DNA from: Pseudoxanthomonas broegbernensis
GTDB taxonomy: Bacteria > Pseudomonadota > Gammaproteobacteria > Xanthomonadales > Xanthomonadaceae
Direction of reading: 5' to 3'
DNA: 64,000 bases
NCBI RefSeq assembly: GCF_014202435.1
Contig: NZ_JACHGU010000002.1
Span: 310,001-374,000 of the forward strand
The notes below the pieces were generated by a model. That model saw only the letters and a program-made list of their open reading frames with translations. It did not search any database and was not told the DNA's origin. The translations under genes and the position numbers were made by a program. Below, piece by piece: positions 1-9,215 of the stretch; the first letter of the stretch is position 1, and each line of letters starts with the position of its first letter.

Positions 1-1190
1 TCTACATCTACGCCACCGCGGCGGTGCTGGTGTTCCCGGCGTTGTTCTTCCCCGCGGCCGAGCCGGCGGCGGCCACGCTGCAGTCGCTGGCCACCTTCGC
101 CCTGGCGTTCTTCGCCCGGCCGCTGGGCTCGGCGCTGTTCGGCCACTTCGGCGACCGCGTCGGACGCAAGGCCACCCTGGTGGCGGCGCTGCTGACGATG
201 GGCATCTCCACCGTGCTCATCGGCCTGCTGCCCACGCATGCGCAGATCGGCGTGGCCGCGCCGGCGCTGCTGGCGCTGTGCCGCTTCGGCCAGGGGCTGG
301 GCCTGGGCGGGGAGTGGGGCGGGGCGGTGCTGCTGGCCACCGAGAACGCGCCGCCGGGCAAGCGCGCCTGGTACGGGATGTTCCCGCAGTTGGGCGCGCC
401 GCTGGGCTTCCTGTGCTCGACCGGCGTGTTCCTGGTGCTGGCGCACTACTTGAGCGATGCCCAGTTCATGGCCTGGGGCTGGCGCATCCCGTTCCTCGCC
501 AGCGCGGTGCTGGTGCTGATGGGGCTGTGGGTGCGGCTGCGCATCACCGAGACCCCGGCGTTCCAGGAAACGCTGGACCGTGGCGAGCGCGAGCGCCTGC
601 CGATGCTGACCGTGCTGACCCGGCACTCGGGCACGCTGCTGGTCGGCACGCTGTCGCTGATGGCGACCTTCGTCCTGTTCTACCTGATGACGGTGTTCGC
701 GCTGAGCTGGGGCACCTCGGCGCTGGGCTACGGGCGCGAGCAGTTCCTGCTGCTGCAGATGCTGGGCGTGCTGTGCTTCGCCATCACCATCCCGTTGTCG
801 GCGGTGTACGCCGACCGCTTCGGCCGGCGCCGGGCGATGATCGTGGCCACGGTGGGGATCATCGTCTTCGGGCTGCTGTTCGAGCCGCTGTTCGCCGCCG
901 GCAGCGCCTGGCAGGTGCTGCTGTTCCTCGGCCTGGGGCTGGGGCTGATGGGCCTGACCTACGGGCCGTGCGGGACGATCCTGGCCGAGATGTTTCCCAC
1001 CCCCGTGCGCTACACCGGCGCCTCGCTGGCGTTCAACCTGGCCGGCATCCTCGGCGCCTCGCCGGCGCCGTACATCGCCACCCGGCTGGCCGGCAGCCAT
1101 GGCATCGCCTCGGTGGGCTGGTACCTGGCGGGGATGTCGGCGCTGACCCTGCTGGCGCTGCTGGCGGTGCCGAAGCGGCCGCTGGACTGA
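1..1190 (+). CDS. MHS-family MFS transporter, 5' truncated by window edge
   Basis: This is the 3' part of a major facilitator protein; the reading frame is open from base 3, and the first visible residues (YIYATAAVLVFPALFFP) resemble the first membrane segment of the metabolite:H+ symporter (MHS) family. The canonical loop motif GDRVGRK follows at about bases 150-170, and a second copy of the loop (ADRFGRRR) lies at about bases 810-835, as expected between helices 2-3 and 8-9. Around eleven hydrophobic segments are visible over about 395 residues. Members import dicarboxylates, shikimate, proline/betaine or related organic acids with protons. The substrate cannot be read from the sequence. 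The gene converges on the GGDEF gene with a 111-base gap. Confidence 0.85.
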   Translation, partial: YIYATAAVLVFPALFFPAAEPAAATLQSLATFALAFFARPLGSALFGHFGDRVGRKATLVAALLTMGISTVLIGLLPTHAQIGVAAPALLALCRFGQGLGLGGEWGGAVLLATENAPPGKRAWYGMFPQLGAPLGFLCSTGVFLVLAHYLSDAQFMAWGWRIPFLASAVLVLMGLWVRLRITETPAFQETLDRGERERLPMLTVLTRHSGTLLVGTLSLMATFVLFYLMTVFALSWGTSALGYGREQFLLLQMLGVLCFAITIPLSAVYADRFGRRRAMIVATVGIIVFGLLFEPLFAAGSAWQVLLFLGLGLGLMGLTYGPCGTILAEMFPTPVRYTGASLAFNLAGILGASPAPYIATRLAGSHGIASVGWYLAGMSALTLLALLAVPKRPLD

Positions 1191-1301
1191 GCGTCTCCTG
1201 CCGGGCGTTCGCGGCGGCTGGCGCGGGCCGGGCGGGCATGGCCGGGCGCTGCGTCGGTCCCGGCGGCGAAGGCGGGCATGCCGGCCGCCGCCGCCCGGCG
1301 C

Positions 1302-2591
1302 TCAATCGGACACGATCACCCGGTTGCGGCCGGCGGCCTTGGCCAGGTACAGGCGGCGGTCGGCCTCTGTGAGCAGGCGGTGCAGGTCGTCGCCCGGTTC
1401 GGCGCTGCGCACGCCGATGCTGACCGTCATCTGCAGCTCGCTGCCGCGCACCGGCACGCGCAGGTCCTCGATGCGCTGGCGCAGGTCCTCGAAGTAGCGG
1501 GCCAGTTCCTCCCCTTCCAGCCCGGGCACCAGCAGGCAGAACTCCTCGCCGCCGAAGCGCGCCACCTGGTCCTGGCGGCGGGCGTGGCTGGACACCGCGG
1601 CGGCCACCGCGCGCAGGGCCTGGTCGCCGGTGTCGTGGCCCCAACTGTCGTTGATGTGCTTGAAGTGGTCGATGTCCAGCATCGCCGCCGCCACCGGGGC
1701 GCGCACGTCCTGCAGGCGCGGCACCATCCGCTCGGCCTGTTCGAGGAAGTGGCGGCGGTTGGGCAGGCCGGTGAGGAAGTCGCGGGTGGCCAGGTCCTGC
1801 AGGCTGCCGATCAGCTCCAACTGGTCCACGTTCTGCGAGACGCGGCAGAAGAATTCCTCGCGCGTGTAGGGCTTGCGCAGGAAATCGTTGGCGCCGTTCT
1901 TGAGGAAGCGGGCGACCAGGCCCGGGTCGTCGCGCCCGGACACGCCGATCACCGCCACCCGGTCGCGGGTGCGCAGGGCGCGCAGGCGGCGGGTCAGCTC
2001 GATGCCCTGCATGCCCGGCATCTCCTGGTCCACCACCGCCAGGCGGATGGTCTGGTCGCCCTCCAGCGCCCGCAGCGCCTCGGGGCCGTCGGCGGCCTGC
2101 ACCACGCGGTAGCCGAACATCTCCAGCAGCGCGGCCGCGTGCGTGCGCGCCGAGGGCGAGTCGTCCACCACCAGGGCGGAGATGCGGCGGTTGCGCTCCA
2201 GCCGCTGCACCAGCCAGACGATGTAGTCCAGGTTGCCCGGCGTGCTCTTGACCACGAAGTCGATGATCTGCCGGCGCAGCATGCGCTCGCGCAGGTCCTC
2301 GTCGTAGACGCCGCTGACCACCACGGTGGGCAGCCCGCGGTCGAGGAAGCAGTCGACGACCATGTCGCGGTCGCCGTCGGCCAGGACCAGGCCGGTCAGC
2401 ACCATGAACCAGTCGTCGTGTTCCTCCAGCGCCTGGCGCGCCTCGGCCAGGGTGGACGCCGCCGTCACCGGCAGTTCCAACTGGTGCTCGATGGCCTGGG
2501 CCACGGCCTGCACGTAGGCGCGCGAATTCTCCACCAGCAGCACGCGCTGCGGCAGGGGAGTGGGCTGGGATGTCAGCGGCAGCGCGTGCAT
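1302..2591 (-). CDS. Tandem-receiver diguanylate cyclase (REC-REC-GGDEF)
   Basis: The 429-residue cytoplasmic protein has two response-regulator receiver domains (about 15-130 and 138-255) and a GGDEF domain (about 265-429), so it should make cyclic di-GMP under phospho-control. The active-site loop is GGEEF at 347-351. An RxxD product-inhibition site (R338, D341) sits five residues before it, as in feedback-inhibited enzymes. Receiver 2 is complete: acidic pair D143-D144, phospho-acceptor D188 and K240. Receiver 1 is degenerate: the phospho-acceptor position is Gly67 and the acidic pair reads E21-N22, though K115 remains. No membrane segment is seen. The gene lies 101 bases downstream of the puuB-like gene on the same strand. 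The cognate kinase is not in the window. Confidence 0.92.
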   Translation of the reverse strand: MHALPLTSQPTPLPQRVLLVENSRAYVQAVAQAIEHQLELPVTAASTLAEARQALEEHDDWFMVLTGLVLADGDRDMVVDCFLDRGLPTVVVSGVYDEDLRERMLRRQIIDFVVKSTPGNLDYIVWLVQRLERNRRISALVVDDSPSARTHAAALLEMFGYRVVQAADGPEALRALEGDQTIRLAVVDQEMPGMQGIELTRRLRALRTRDRVAVIGVSGRDDPGLVARFLKNGANDFLRKPYTREEFFCRVSQNVDQLELIGSLQDLATRDFLTGLPNRRHFLEQAERMVPRLQDVRAPVAAAMLDIDHFKHINDSWGHDTGDQALRAVAAAVSSHARRQDQVARFGGEEFCLLVPGLEGEELARYFEDLRQRIEDLRVPVRGSELQMTVSIGVRSAEPGDDLHRLLTEADRRLYLAKAAGRNRVIVSD

Positions 2592-2692
2592 ACGGAGGCG
2601 TTCGGCAGTCTCTGCCGGTGGATAGCGGCGCGGCCCGGGGAAACTTTAGAACCCCGTCACAGATTTTGTGGTGGCGCGGAGCCGGCCGCCGC

Positions 2693-3976
2693 CTACCACA
2701 GGGCGTCGCGCAGCTTGTACCAGGCCATCGCCAGGACCAGCAGCGGCGTGCGCATGATCCGGCCGCCGGGAAAGGGCGCGTGCGGGATCTTGGCGAACAG
2801 GTCCAGCCGCTGCGACTGGCCGCGGATGGCCTCGGCGATCAGCCGGCCGGCCAGGCCGGTGCTGGCCACCCCGTGCCCGGAGAAGCCCTGGGCGAAGTAC
2901 ACCTTGGGCGTCAGCCGGCCCCAGTGCGGCGCGCGGTTGAGCGAGATGTCCACGTAGCCGCCCCACAGGTAGTCGATCGGCACCTGCGCCAGTTGCGGGA
3001 ACACCGCGCGGATGCGCCGGCGCATGACCCCGCGCAGGTTCGGCGGCGGCAGGCTGGAATAGCTGGCGCGGCCGCCGAACAGCAGGCGGTGGTCGCGGCT
3101 GAGGCGGAAGTAGTCCAGTGCCCAGTTCACGTCGGCCACGGCCATGTCGTTGCGGATCAGCGCCCTCGCGCGCGCCTGGCCCAGCGGCGCGGTGGCGGCG
3201 ATGTAGGTGCCCACCGGCATGATCCGCGATTCCAGCTCCGGGGCGATTCCGCGAAGCCAGGCGTTGCCGGCGATCACCGCGAAATCGGCCGCGACCTCGC
3301 CGCCGTCGGTGCGCAGGCGCGGCCGGGGTTCGCGGACCAGTTCCCGTACCGGCGAATGCTCGAAGATGCGCACCCCGGCGGCCAGCGCGGCGCGGGCCAG
3401 GCCCCGGGCGTACTCCAGCGGATGCAGGTGGCCGCTGGCGGGGTCGTACACCGCGCCCAGGTAGCGCTCGCTGTCCAGCTCGGCGCGCAGGCGCGGGCGG
3501 TCCCACCACTGCAGCGGGTAGTCGTAGCGCTGCGCCATCTCGACGATGTCCCGGCGCAGGGCGCGCGCCTGGCGCGGCCGCACCGGCACGTGGGCATGGC
3601 CGTCGCGCCAGTCGCAGGCGATGCGGTGGCGGGCGATGCGCGCGCGCAGCAGGTCCATGCCCTCGCGCGAGAGGTCGAACAGCGCCCGCGCCGCGCCGCG
3701 GCCGAGCATGTTCTCCAGGGTGGCCTGGCCGCAGCCGTAGCCGGCGATGGCCTGGCCGCCGTTGCGCCCGGAGGCGCCCCAGCCGACGCGCCGCGCCTCC
3801 AGCACCGCCACCCGGTAGCCGGCCTGGGCCAGTTCCAGCGCCGCCGACAGGCCGGTGTAGCCGGCGCCCAGGATGCACACGTCGGCCTCGATGCGCCCGC
3901 ACAGCGCCGGCTGCTCGGCCAGCGGCGCGGCGCTGGCGGCGTACCAACTGGGCGGATCGGCGGCGGGTGCGGTCAT
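2693..3976 (-). CDS. puuB: FAD-dependent amine oxidase, gamma-glutamylputrescine oxidase-like
   Basis: The 427-residue protein belongs to the DadA/PuuB FAD oxidoreductase family. An ADP-binding beta-alpha-beta fold with GAGYTG lies at about residues 37-42, followed by an acidic residue closing the Rossmann unit (VLEARRVGWGASGRNGGQ), which is typical of PuuB and PauB. In polyamine catabolism this enzyme oxidises gamma-glutamylputrescine to gamma-glutamyl-aminobutyraldehyde with release of ammonia and H2O2. It lies 48 bases after the glutamine-synthetase-like gene on the same strand and opposite the spu/pot operon, which supports the role. The start gives a short N-terminal extension before the FAD fold, normal for the family. 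The exact polyamine substrate is inferred. Confidence 0.87.
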   Translation of the reverse strand: MTAPAADPPSWYAASAAPLAEQPALCGRIEADVCILGAGYTGLSAALELAQAGYRVAVLEARRVGWGASGRNGGQAIAGYGCGQATLENMLGRGAARALFDLSREGMDLLRARIARHRIACDWRDGHAHVPVRPRQARALRRDIVEMAQRYDYPLQWWDRPRLRAELDSERYLGAVYDPASGHLHPLEYARGLARAALAAGVRIFEHSPVRELVREPRPRLRTDGGEVAADFAVIAGNAWLRGIAPELESRIMPVGTYIAATAPLGQARARALIRNDMAVADVNWALDYFRLSRDHRLLFGGRASYSSLPPPNLRGVMRRRIRAVFPQLAQVPIDYLWGGYVDISLNRAPHWGRLTPKVYFAQGFSGHGVASTGLAGRLIAEAIRGQSQRLDLFAKIPHAPFPGGRIMRTPLLVLAMAWYKLRDALW

Positions 3977-4024
3977 GCGGCCGCCAGCCGGCCGCGGCCG
4001 CCGCCGCCGCGCGTACCGCGCCGG

Positions 4025-5407
4025 TCACACGGTGCGCAGGTACCAGGCATGGTCAAGATCGGTGACGGCGGCCTCGAAGTCGCGCATCTCCTTGCGTTTC
4101 TGCTGGCCGTAGATGTGGCGGAAGGCCTCGCCGTACCAATGCGCGGCGAAGTCGCTGCCGAGGAAGTCGCCGATGGCCTGGCGCCAGTACGGTTCCTGCG
4201 CCGGGTATTGCGCATAGGCGTTGCCCGTCGCCGGCGGCCCCGGCTCCATGCGCCGCTCGATGCCGTGCAGCATGCCGGCCAGCACCGCCGCGGCCACCAG
4301 GTAGGGATTGGCGTCGGCGCCGGCGATGCGGTGCTCGATGCGGGTGTTGGCCGCGTCGCTGTGCGGGATGCGCAGGGCCACGGTGCGGTTGTTGAAGCCC
4401 CAGGCCAGGTTGAGGGGTACGAAGGCGTGGGCGACGAAGCGCCGGTAGCTGTTGGCGTGCGGGGCGAACAGCAGCAGGTTGTCGCGCGCGCTGGCCTGCA
4501 GCCCGGCGACGGCGTGGCGCAGCATGCCGGCCGGCGCGGCGGCATCGCCGGCGAAGGCGTTGAGGCCCTGGTCGTCGAGCAGGCTCACGTGCAGGTGCAG
4601 GCCGCTGCCGGCCTGGCCGGCCAGCGGCTTGGCCATGAAGCTGGCCAGCGCGCCTTGCCGCTGGGCGATGGACTTGATCGCGCGCTTGAGCAGCACCGCG
4701 TCGTCGCAGGCGGCCAGCGCGTCGGCGCGGTGGCCCAGGTTGATCTCGAACTGGCCGGGCGCGTACTCGGCCACCGCGGTGTCGGCCGGGATGCGCTGGG
4801 CGCGGCAGGCGTCGGCCACCGCGTCGATGAAGCCGGCATGCTCGTCCAGGTCGTCGATGGAATAGACCTGGGTGCTGGCGTTGCGCCGGCCGTCGCCGGG
4901 GTTGAGCGTGGGCCGCGGGCGGCCGTCGGTGCCGGGCAGGCGGTCGAACAGGTAGAACTCCAGTTCCACCGCCACCACCGGGGTCAGGCCGAGCGCGCGG
5001 CAGCGTCCGAGCACGCGTTCCAGCACCCAGCGCGGCTGCGCCTGGAACCCGCCGCCGCTGCCGTCCTCCATCTGCAGCAGCAACTGCAGCGCCGGCCGCG
5101 GCGACCAGGGCACCGGGCGCAGCGTGCCGGGGATCGGCCGGCAGGTGCGGTCCTCATCGCCGATGTCATAGCCCAGCCCGGTTTCCTCCACGGTATTGCC
5201 GGTGATGTCGGCGGCCACCAGCGACATCGGCAGGCACACGCCGTCGGCGTAGACCTTCTCCAGCGCCTCGGCGGCCACGCGCTTGCCGCGCAGCACGCCG
5301 TTGCAGTCCGGCAGCAGCAGGTCCACGTGCGCGGCGCCGCCGGGCAGGGCGAGCAGGGTCTGCAGGTCCTCGGGCGGCAGCGCGGACGGTGCGGTTTCGC
5401 GGTTCAT
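4025..5407 (-). CDS. spuI: Gamma-glutamylpolyamine synthetase (glutamine synthetase family, PuuA/SpuI-like)
   Basis: The 460-residue protein is a glutamine synthetase homologue that would ligate glutamate to putrescine or another polyamine using ATP. Metal- and nucleotide-binding motifs are intact: ELEFYLF in the N-terminal part of the catalytic domain, GSGLHLHVS, and NRTVALRIP near the C-terminus. I chose ATG at 5407 because the upstream extension to 5575 is arginine-rich and unlike the family. The start is divergent from spuA with about 180 bases between them. In Pseudomonas aeruginosa spuI is likewise divergent from spuA, which favours polyamine glutamylation over ammonia assimilation. It is probably co-transcribed with the following puuB-like gene. 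A second paralogue lies in the plus-strand operon. Confidence 0.88.
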   Translation of the reverse strand: MNRETAPSALPPEDLQTLLALPGGAAHVDLLLPDCNGVLRGKRVAAEALEKVYADGVCLPMSLVAADITGNTVEETGLGYDIGDEDRTCRPIPGTLRPVPWSPRPALQLLLQMEDGSGGGFQAQPRWVLERVLGRCRALGLTPVVAVELEFYLFDRLPGTDGRPRPTLNPGDGRRNASTQVYSIDDLDEHAGFIDAVADACRAQRIPADTAVAEYAPGQFEINLGHRADALAACDDAVLLKRAIKSIAQRQGALASFMAKPLAGQAGSGLHLHVSLLDDQGLNAFAGDAAAPAGMLRHAVAGLQASARDNLLLFAPHANSYRRFVAHAFVPLNLAWGFNNRTVALRIPHSDAANTRIEHRIAGADANPYLVAAAVLAGMLHGIERRMEPGPPATGNAYAQYPAQEPYWRQAIGDFLGSDFAAHWYGEAFRHIYGQQKRKEMRDFEAAVTDLDHAWYLRTV

Positions 5408-5533
5408 CGACGGCCTCGGCGAGGGGCGATGGCAGCTTAGCAGGCGGGGGTGCGCGTCAAGAATACTCAACGTCCCGGCGGCGGATACGCGCGTTCCGCG
5501 GGGAAAACCGCCCGCTTGCGGCCGTGCGCGTCG

Positions 5534-5562
5534 TTGTAAAACCAAAACGCGCGGGGTAAGTT
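5534..5562 (+). promoter_or_regulatory. Possible promoter of the spuABC-pot operon
   Basis: In the AT-richer part of the spuI/spuA divergent gap, TTGTAA (5534-5539) and TAAGTT (5557-5562) are 17 bases apart. They match the sigma-70 consensus only moderately, and the start would lie about 20 bases before the spuA ATG. No PuuR-like operator was recognised. Confidence 0.4.
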
Positions 5563-5589
5563 GCGGGAAAGCCATCGGACATCGCTCGC

Positions 5590-6393
5590 ATGGCCCTGCC
5601 GCCCCTGGTCGGCCTGCCCACCGACCATAAACCGATCGGCCCGCATCCCTTCCTCGCGGTCGGCGAGAAGTACGTCCGCGCGGTGGTCGAAGGGGCCGAT
5701 GCCACGCCGGTACTGTTGCCGGCGCTGCAGCCGCCGGTGCCGCCCGGGCAATGGCTGGCGCGGCTGGACGGCCTGCTGCTGACCGGCTCGGTCAGCAACA
5801 TCGAGCCTTACCACTACAGCGACACGCCCACCGACGCGGACGACGTGAGCGACCCGGCACGCGACGCCACCACCCTGGCCCTGGTCCCGCTTGCGCTGGC
5901 GATGGGGCTGCCGGTGCTGGCGATCTGCCGCGGCGCCCAGGAAGTGAACGTGGCCCTGGGCGGCAGCCTGCACCGCCGGCTGCACGAGGTGCGGGGCCTG
6001 TCCGACCACCGCGAGGACCCCGACGACCCGCTGGAAGCCCAGTACGCGCCCGCGCACGAGGTGCGCCTGTGCGAGGGCGGGCTGCTGGCGGCCATCGCCG
6101 GTGCGCCGCATGCACGGGTGAACTCGCTGCACGGCCAGGGCGTGGACCGGCTGGCCGCCGGGCTGGTGGTGGAGGCCACCGCGGAGGACGGCCTCGTCGA
6201 GGCCTTCCGCAGCGACGGCGGCGGCTTCCTGCTGGGGGTGCAGTGGCATCCGGAATGGCAGGTGACGCGCGATCCGTTCTACCTGGGCATCTTCCGTGCG
6301 TTCGGCCAGGCCTGCCGCGACCATGCGGCGCGGCGGCGCACGGACGATGCGACGCCGGCCACGGCCGCCCCGACCGATGGGACATCCTCATGA
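5590..6393 (+). CDS. spuA: Gamma-glutamyl-GABA hydrolase (class I glutamine amidotransferase-like, peptidase C26)
   Basis: The 267-residue cytoplasmic protein is of the PuuD/SpuA type and should release glutamate from gamma-glutamyl-aminobutyrate or related glutamylated intermediates. The nucleophile elbow reads AICRGAQE with Cys113. The partner His220 and Glu222 are in VQWHPEW, so the Cys-His-Glu triad is complete. The length fits the family (about 250 residues). Its stop overlaps the start of spuB in an ATGA (6390-6393), indicating translational coupling. It is the first gene of the plus-strand polyamine operon and is divergent from spuI. The C-terminal 15-20 residues after the domain are Ala/Thr/Pro-rich and probably flexible. 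Confidence 0.92.
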   Translation: MALPPLVGLPTDHKPIGPHPFLAVGEKYVRAVVEGADATPVLLPALQPPVPPGQWLARLDGLLLTGSVSNIEPYHYSDTPTDADDVSDPARDATTLALVPLALAMGLPVLAICRGAQEVNVALGGSLHRRLHEVRGLSDHREDPDDPLEAQYAPAHEVRLCEGGLLAAIAGAPHARVNSLHGQGVDRLAAGLVVEATAEDGLVEAFRSDGGGFLLGVQWHPEWQVTRDPFYLGIFRAFGQACRDHAARRRTDDATPATAAPTDGTSS

Positions 6394-7775
6394 GCACCCG
6401 CCCCGCACGCGGCAGGCCCGCCAGCCCGCAACAGCAGGAAAGCTCGCTGCGGCGCTGGCTCAAGGAGCGGCGCATCACCGAGGTCGAGTGCCTGGTGCCC
6501 GACATCACCGGCAACGCGCGCGGCAAGATCATCCCCGCCGACAAGTTCAGCCACGACTACGGCACCCGGCTGCCCGAGGGCATCTTCGCCACCACCGTCA
6601 CCGGCGAATACCCGGACGACTACTACGAGCTGGTCTCGCCCTCGGACTCGGACATGATCCTGCGCCCGGACCCGGACACCGTGCGCATGGTGCCCTGGGC
6701 CACCGACCCGACCGCGCAGATCATCCACGACTGCTACACCAAGGACGGCCAGCCGCACGAGCTGGCGCCGCGCAACGTGCTGCGCCGGGTGCTGGCCGAG
6801 TACGAAAAGGAGGGGCTGCGGCCGGTGGTGGCGCCGGAACTGGAGTTCTTCCTGGTGCAGAAGAACACCGACCCGGATTTCCCGCTGCTGCCGCCGGCCG
6901 GCCGCAACGGGCGCCCGGAGACGGCGCGGCAGTCGTACTCGATCGACGCGGTCAACGAGTTCGACCCGATCCTGGACCTGATGTACGACTACTGCGAGGC
7001 GATGAAACTGGACGTGGACACCCTGATCCACGAGTCCGGCGCCGCGCAGTTGGAGGTCAACTTCACCCATGCCGGGGCGCTGTCGCTGGCCGACCAGGTG
7101 TTCCTGTTCAAGCGCACCATGCGCGAGGCCGCGCTGCGCCACGGCGTGTACGCCACCTTCCTGGCCAAGCCGATGGAGACCGAGCCGGGCAGCGCCATGC
7201 ACATCCACCAGAGCCTGGTCGACGGCAAGGGCCGAAACGTGTTCACCGGGCGCGGCAAGGCGCGCCACAGCGAGGCGTTCGCCCACTACCTGGGCGGGCT
7301 GCAGGAGTACGTGCCGATGGCGATGGCCTTCTTCGCGCCCAACGTCAATTCCTACCGGAGGCTGATGTTCGGCGAGGCCTCGCCGATCAACGTGGAGTGG
7401 GGCTACGACAACCGCACCTGCGGCCTGCGCGTGCCGATGGACACCCCGGAGAACATGCGCGTGGAGAGCCGCTTCGCCGGCTCCGACGCCAACCCCTACC
7501 TGGCCCTGGCCGCGACCCTGGCGTGCGGCCTGCTGGGCATCCGTGGCAAGCTCGGGCCCACCGCGCCGCTGGCCGGCAGCGCCCAGGAGCGGGGCTTCAC
7601 CCTGGCCCGCTCGCTGGGCGAGGCGCTGGACCGGCTGGAGGCCTGCGCCGCGCTGCAGGAGATGCTCGGCCCGCGCTTCGTGCGCGCGTACGTGGCGGTC
7701 AAGCGCAAGGAGTACGAGACCTTCTTCCGCGTGATCAGCTCGTGGGAACGCGAGTTCCTGCTGCTGAACGTGTGA
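6390..7775 (+). CDS. spuB: Glutamine synthetase family gamma-glutamylpolyamine synthetase (SpuB-like)
   Basis: This second glutamine synthetase homologue of the locus is 461 residues long. It carries PELEFFL, GSAMHIHQS and NRTCGLRVP, covering the metal and ATP/glutamate sites. ATG at 6390 overlaps the spuA stop and gives the normal N-terminus; the longer open frame to 5751 is only the shadow of spuA. In Pseudomonas, SpuB and SpuI family members glutamylate different mono- or polyamines, so two ligases here suggest divided substrate use (for example putrescine against diaminopropane or spermidine). It is not the housekeeping GlnA: the Tyr-adenylylation loop typical of type I GlnA was not recognised. 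Confidence 0.88.
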   Translation: MSTRPARGRPASPQQQESSLRRWLKERRITEVECLVPDITGNARGKIIPADKFSHDYGTRLPEGIFATTVTGEYPDDYYELVSPSDSDMILRPDPDTVRMVPWATDPTAQIIHDCYTKDGQPHELAPRNVLRRVLAEYEKEGLRPVVAPELEFFLVQKNTDPDFPLLPPAGRNGRPETARQSYSIDAVNEFDPILDLMYDYCEAMKLDVDTLIHESGAAQLEVNFTHAGALSLADQVFLFKRTMREAALRHGVYATFLAKPMETEPGSAMHIHQSLVDGKGRNVFTGRGKARHSEAFAHYLGGLQEYVPMAMAFFAPNVNSYRRLMFGEASPINVEWGYDNRTCGLRVPMDTPENMRVESRFAGSDANPYLALAATLACGLLGIRGKLGPTAPLAGSAQERGFTLARSLGEALDRLEACAALQEMLGPRFVRAYVAVKRKEYETFFRVISSWEREFLLLNV

Positions 7776-7783
7776 GGTCCGCC

Positions 7784-9148
7784 ATGGACGCGCCGGACAT
7801 CCGCGAACTGCAGCGCCTGGACGCCGCCCACCACCTGCATCCGTTCAACGACAACGCGGCGCTGGCCCGGCAGGGCACCCGGGTGCTGGTCCGCGGGCAG
7901 GGCTGCTACGTGTGGGACGCGGACGGCAACGAGCTGCTGGACGCCTTCGCCGGGCTGTGGTGCGTGAACATCGGCTACGGCCGCGCCGAGCTGGGCCGGG
8001 CCGCGGCCCGGCAGATGACGCGACTGGCCTACTACAACAGCTTCTTCCAGTGCACCACCGAGCCGACCATCCGCCTGGCGGCGAAGCTGGCCGAGCTGGC
8101 GCCGGGCGACATCAACCACGCCTTCTTCGTCAACTCCGGCTCGGAGGCCAACGACACCATCCTGCGCCTGGTGCGGCACTTCTGGGCGGTGCAGGACCAG
8201 CCGCGCAAGAACATCTTCATCGGCCGCCGCAACGGCTACCACGGGACCACCGTGGCCGGCGCCAGCCTGGGCGGGATGGCCGCCATGCACGGGCAGGGTG
8301 GATTGCCCATTCCCGACATCCACCACATCGCCCCGCCGTTCTGGTTCGCCGACGGCGGCGAGCTGCCCGAGGACGAATACGGCCTGCTCGCCGCGCGCCG
8401 GCTGGAGCAGAAGATCCTGGAGCTGGGCCCGGAGCGGGTGGCCGCGTTCATCGGCGAGCCGGTGATGGGCGCCATCGGCGTCCATATCCCGCCGCGCACC
8501 TACTGGCCGGAGGTCGAGCGGATCTGCCGCAGGTACGACGTGCTGCTGGTGGCCGACGAGGTGATCTGCGGCTTCGGCCGCACCGGGCGGTGGTTCGGCT
8601 CCCAGCACTTCGGCTTCCAGCCGGACGTGATGACCCTGGCCAAGGGCATCACCTCCGGCTACATCCCGCTGGGCGCGGCGATGTTCAACGACCGCGTGGC
8701 CGGCGTGCTCAAGGACAGCGGCGGCGAGCTGGCGCACGGGGCCACCTATTCCGGCCACCCGGTGTGCGCGGCGGTGGCGCTGGAGAACCTGCGGATCATG
8801 CAGGACGAGCGCATCGTCGAGCGCGCGCGCGAACAGGTCGCGCCGTACCTGGCCCGGCGCTGGGCCGAGCTGGGCGAGCACCGGCTGGTCGGCCAGGCGC
8901 GCATCGTCGGCCTGATGGGTGCGCTGGAGCTGGTCCCGGACAAGGGCCGGCGCGCATTCTTTCACGAGCGCGGCCAGGCCGGCGTGCTATGCCGGGACAA
9001 CGCCCTGCGCAACGGCCTGATCCTGCGCGCCACCCACGATTCGATGCTGCTGTCGCCGCCGCTGGTGATCGCCCGGGAGCAGGTGGACGAACTGTTCGAC
9101 AAGACCTGGAAGTCGCTGGACCAGACCGCCGCCCGGCTGGGCCGGTGA
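7784..9148 (+). CDS. spuC: Class III aminotransferase, putrescine/polyamine:pyruvate type
   Basis: The 454-residue PLP enzyme matches SpuC-type putrescine-pyruvate aminotransferases. Features include NSGSEANDT (phosphate-binding), the NGYHG loop, ADEVICGFGRTG with the cofactor Asp, and LAKGITSGY with the Schiff-base Lys287. The start at 7784 lies eight bases after the spuB stop and has a GAGGT ribosome-binding site overlapping that stop, so I prefer it to the longer open frame. It would transfer the amino group of putrescine, or its gamma-glutamyl derivative, to pyruvate. With puuB this gives the cluster both an oxidase and a transaminase route to the aldehyde. No aldehyde dehydrogenase (PuuC) is present in the window. 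Confidence 0.92.
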   Translation: MDAPDIRELQRLDAAHHLHPFNDNAALARQGTRVLVRGQGCYVWDADGNELLDAFAGLWCVNIGYGRAELGRAAARQMTRLAYYNSFFQCTTEPTIRLAAKLAELAPGDINHAFFVNSGSEANDTILRLVRHFWAVQDQPRKNIFIGRRNGYHGTTVAGASLGGMAAMHGQGGLPIPDIHHIAPPFWFADGGELPEDEYGLLAARRLEQKILELGPERVAAFIGEPVMGAIGVHIPPRTYWPEVERICRRYDVLLVADEVICGFGRTGRWFGSQHFGFQPDVMTLAKGITSGYIPLGAAMFNDRVAGVLKDSGGELAHGATYSGHPVCAAVALENLRIMQDERIVERAREQVAPYLARRWAELGEHRLVGQARIVGLMGALELVPDKGRRAFFHERGQAGVLCRDNALRNGLILRATHDSMLLSPPLVIAREQVDELFDKTWKSLDQTAARLGR

Positions 9149-9215
9149 ACCCGGTGGGCAAACCGCCTTGCCTGGCGCTACCCTGCGCGGGACTCCCCCG
9201 ACCGAGGACACCCCG

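Noticed and set aside
1278-5440. Long plus-strand open frames opposite the GGDEF, puuB and spuI genes
   Set aside because: They mirror real minus-strand genes, have no ribosome-binding sites and low-complexity composition rich in His, Gln, Arg and Ala.
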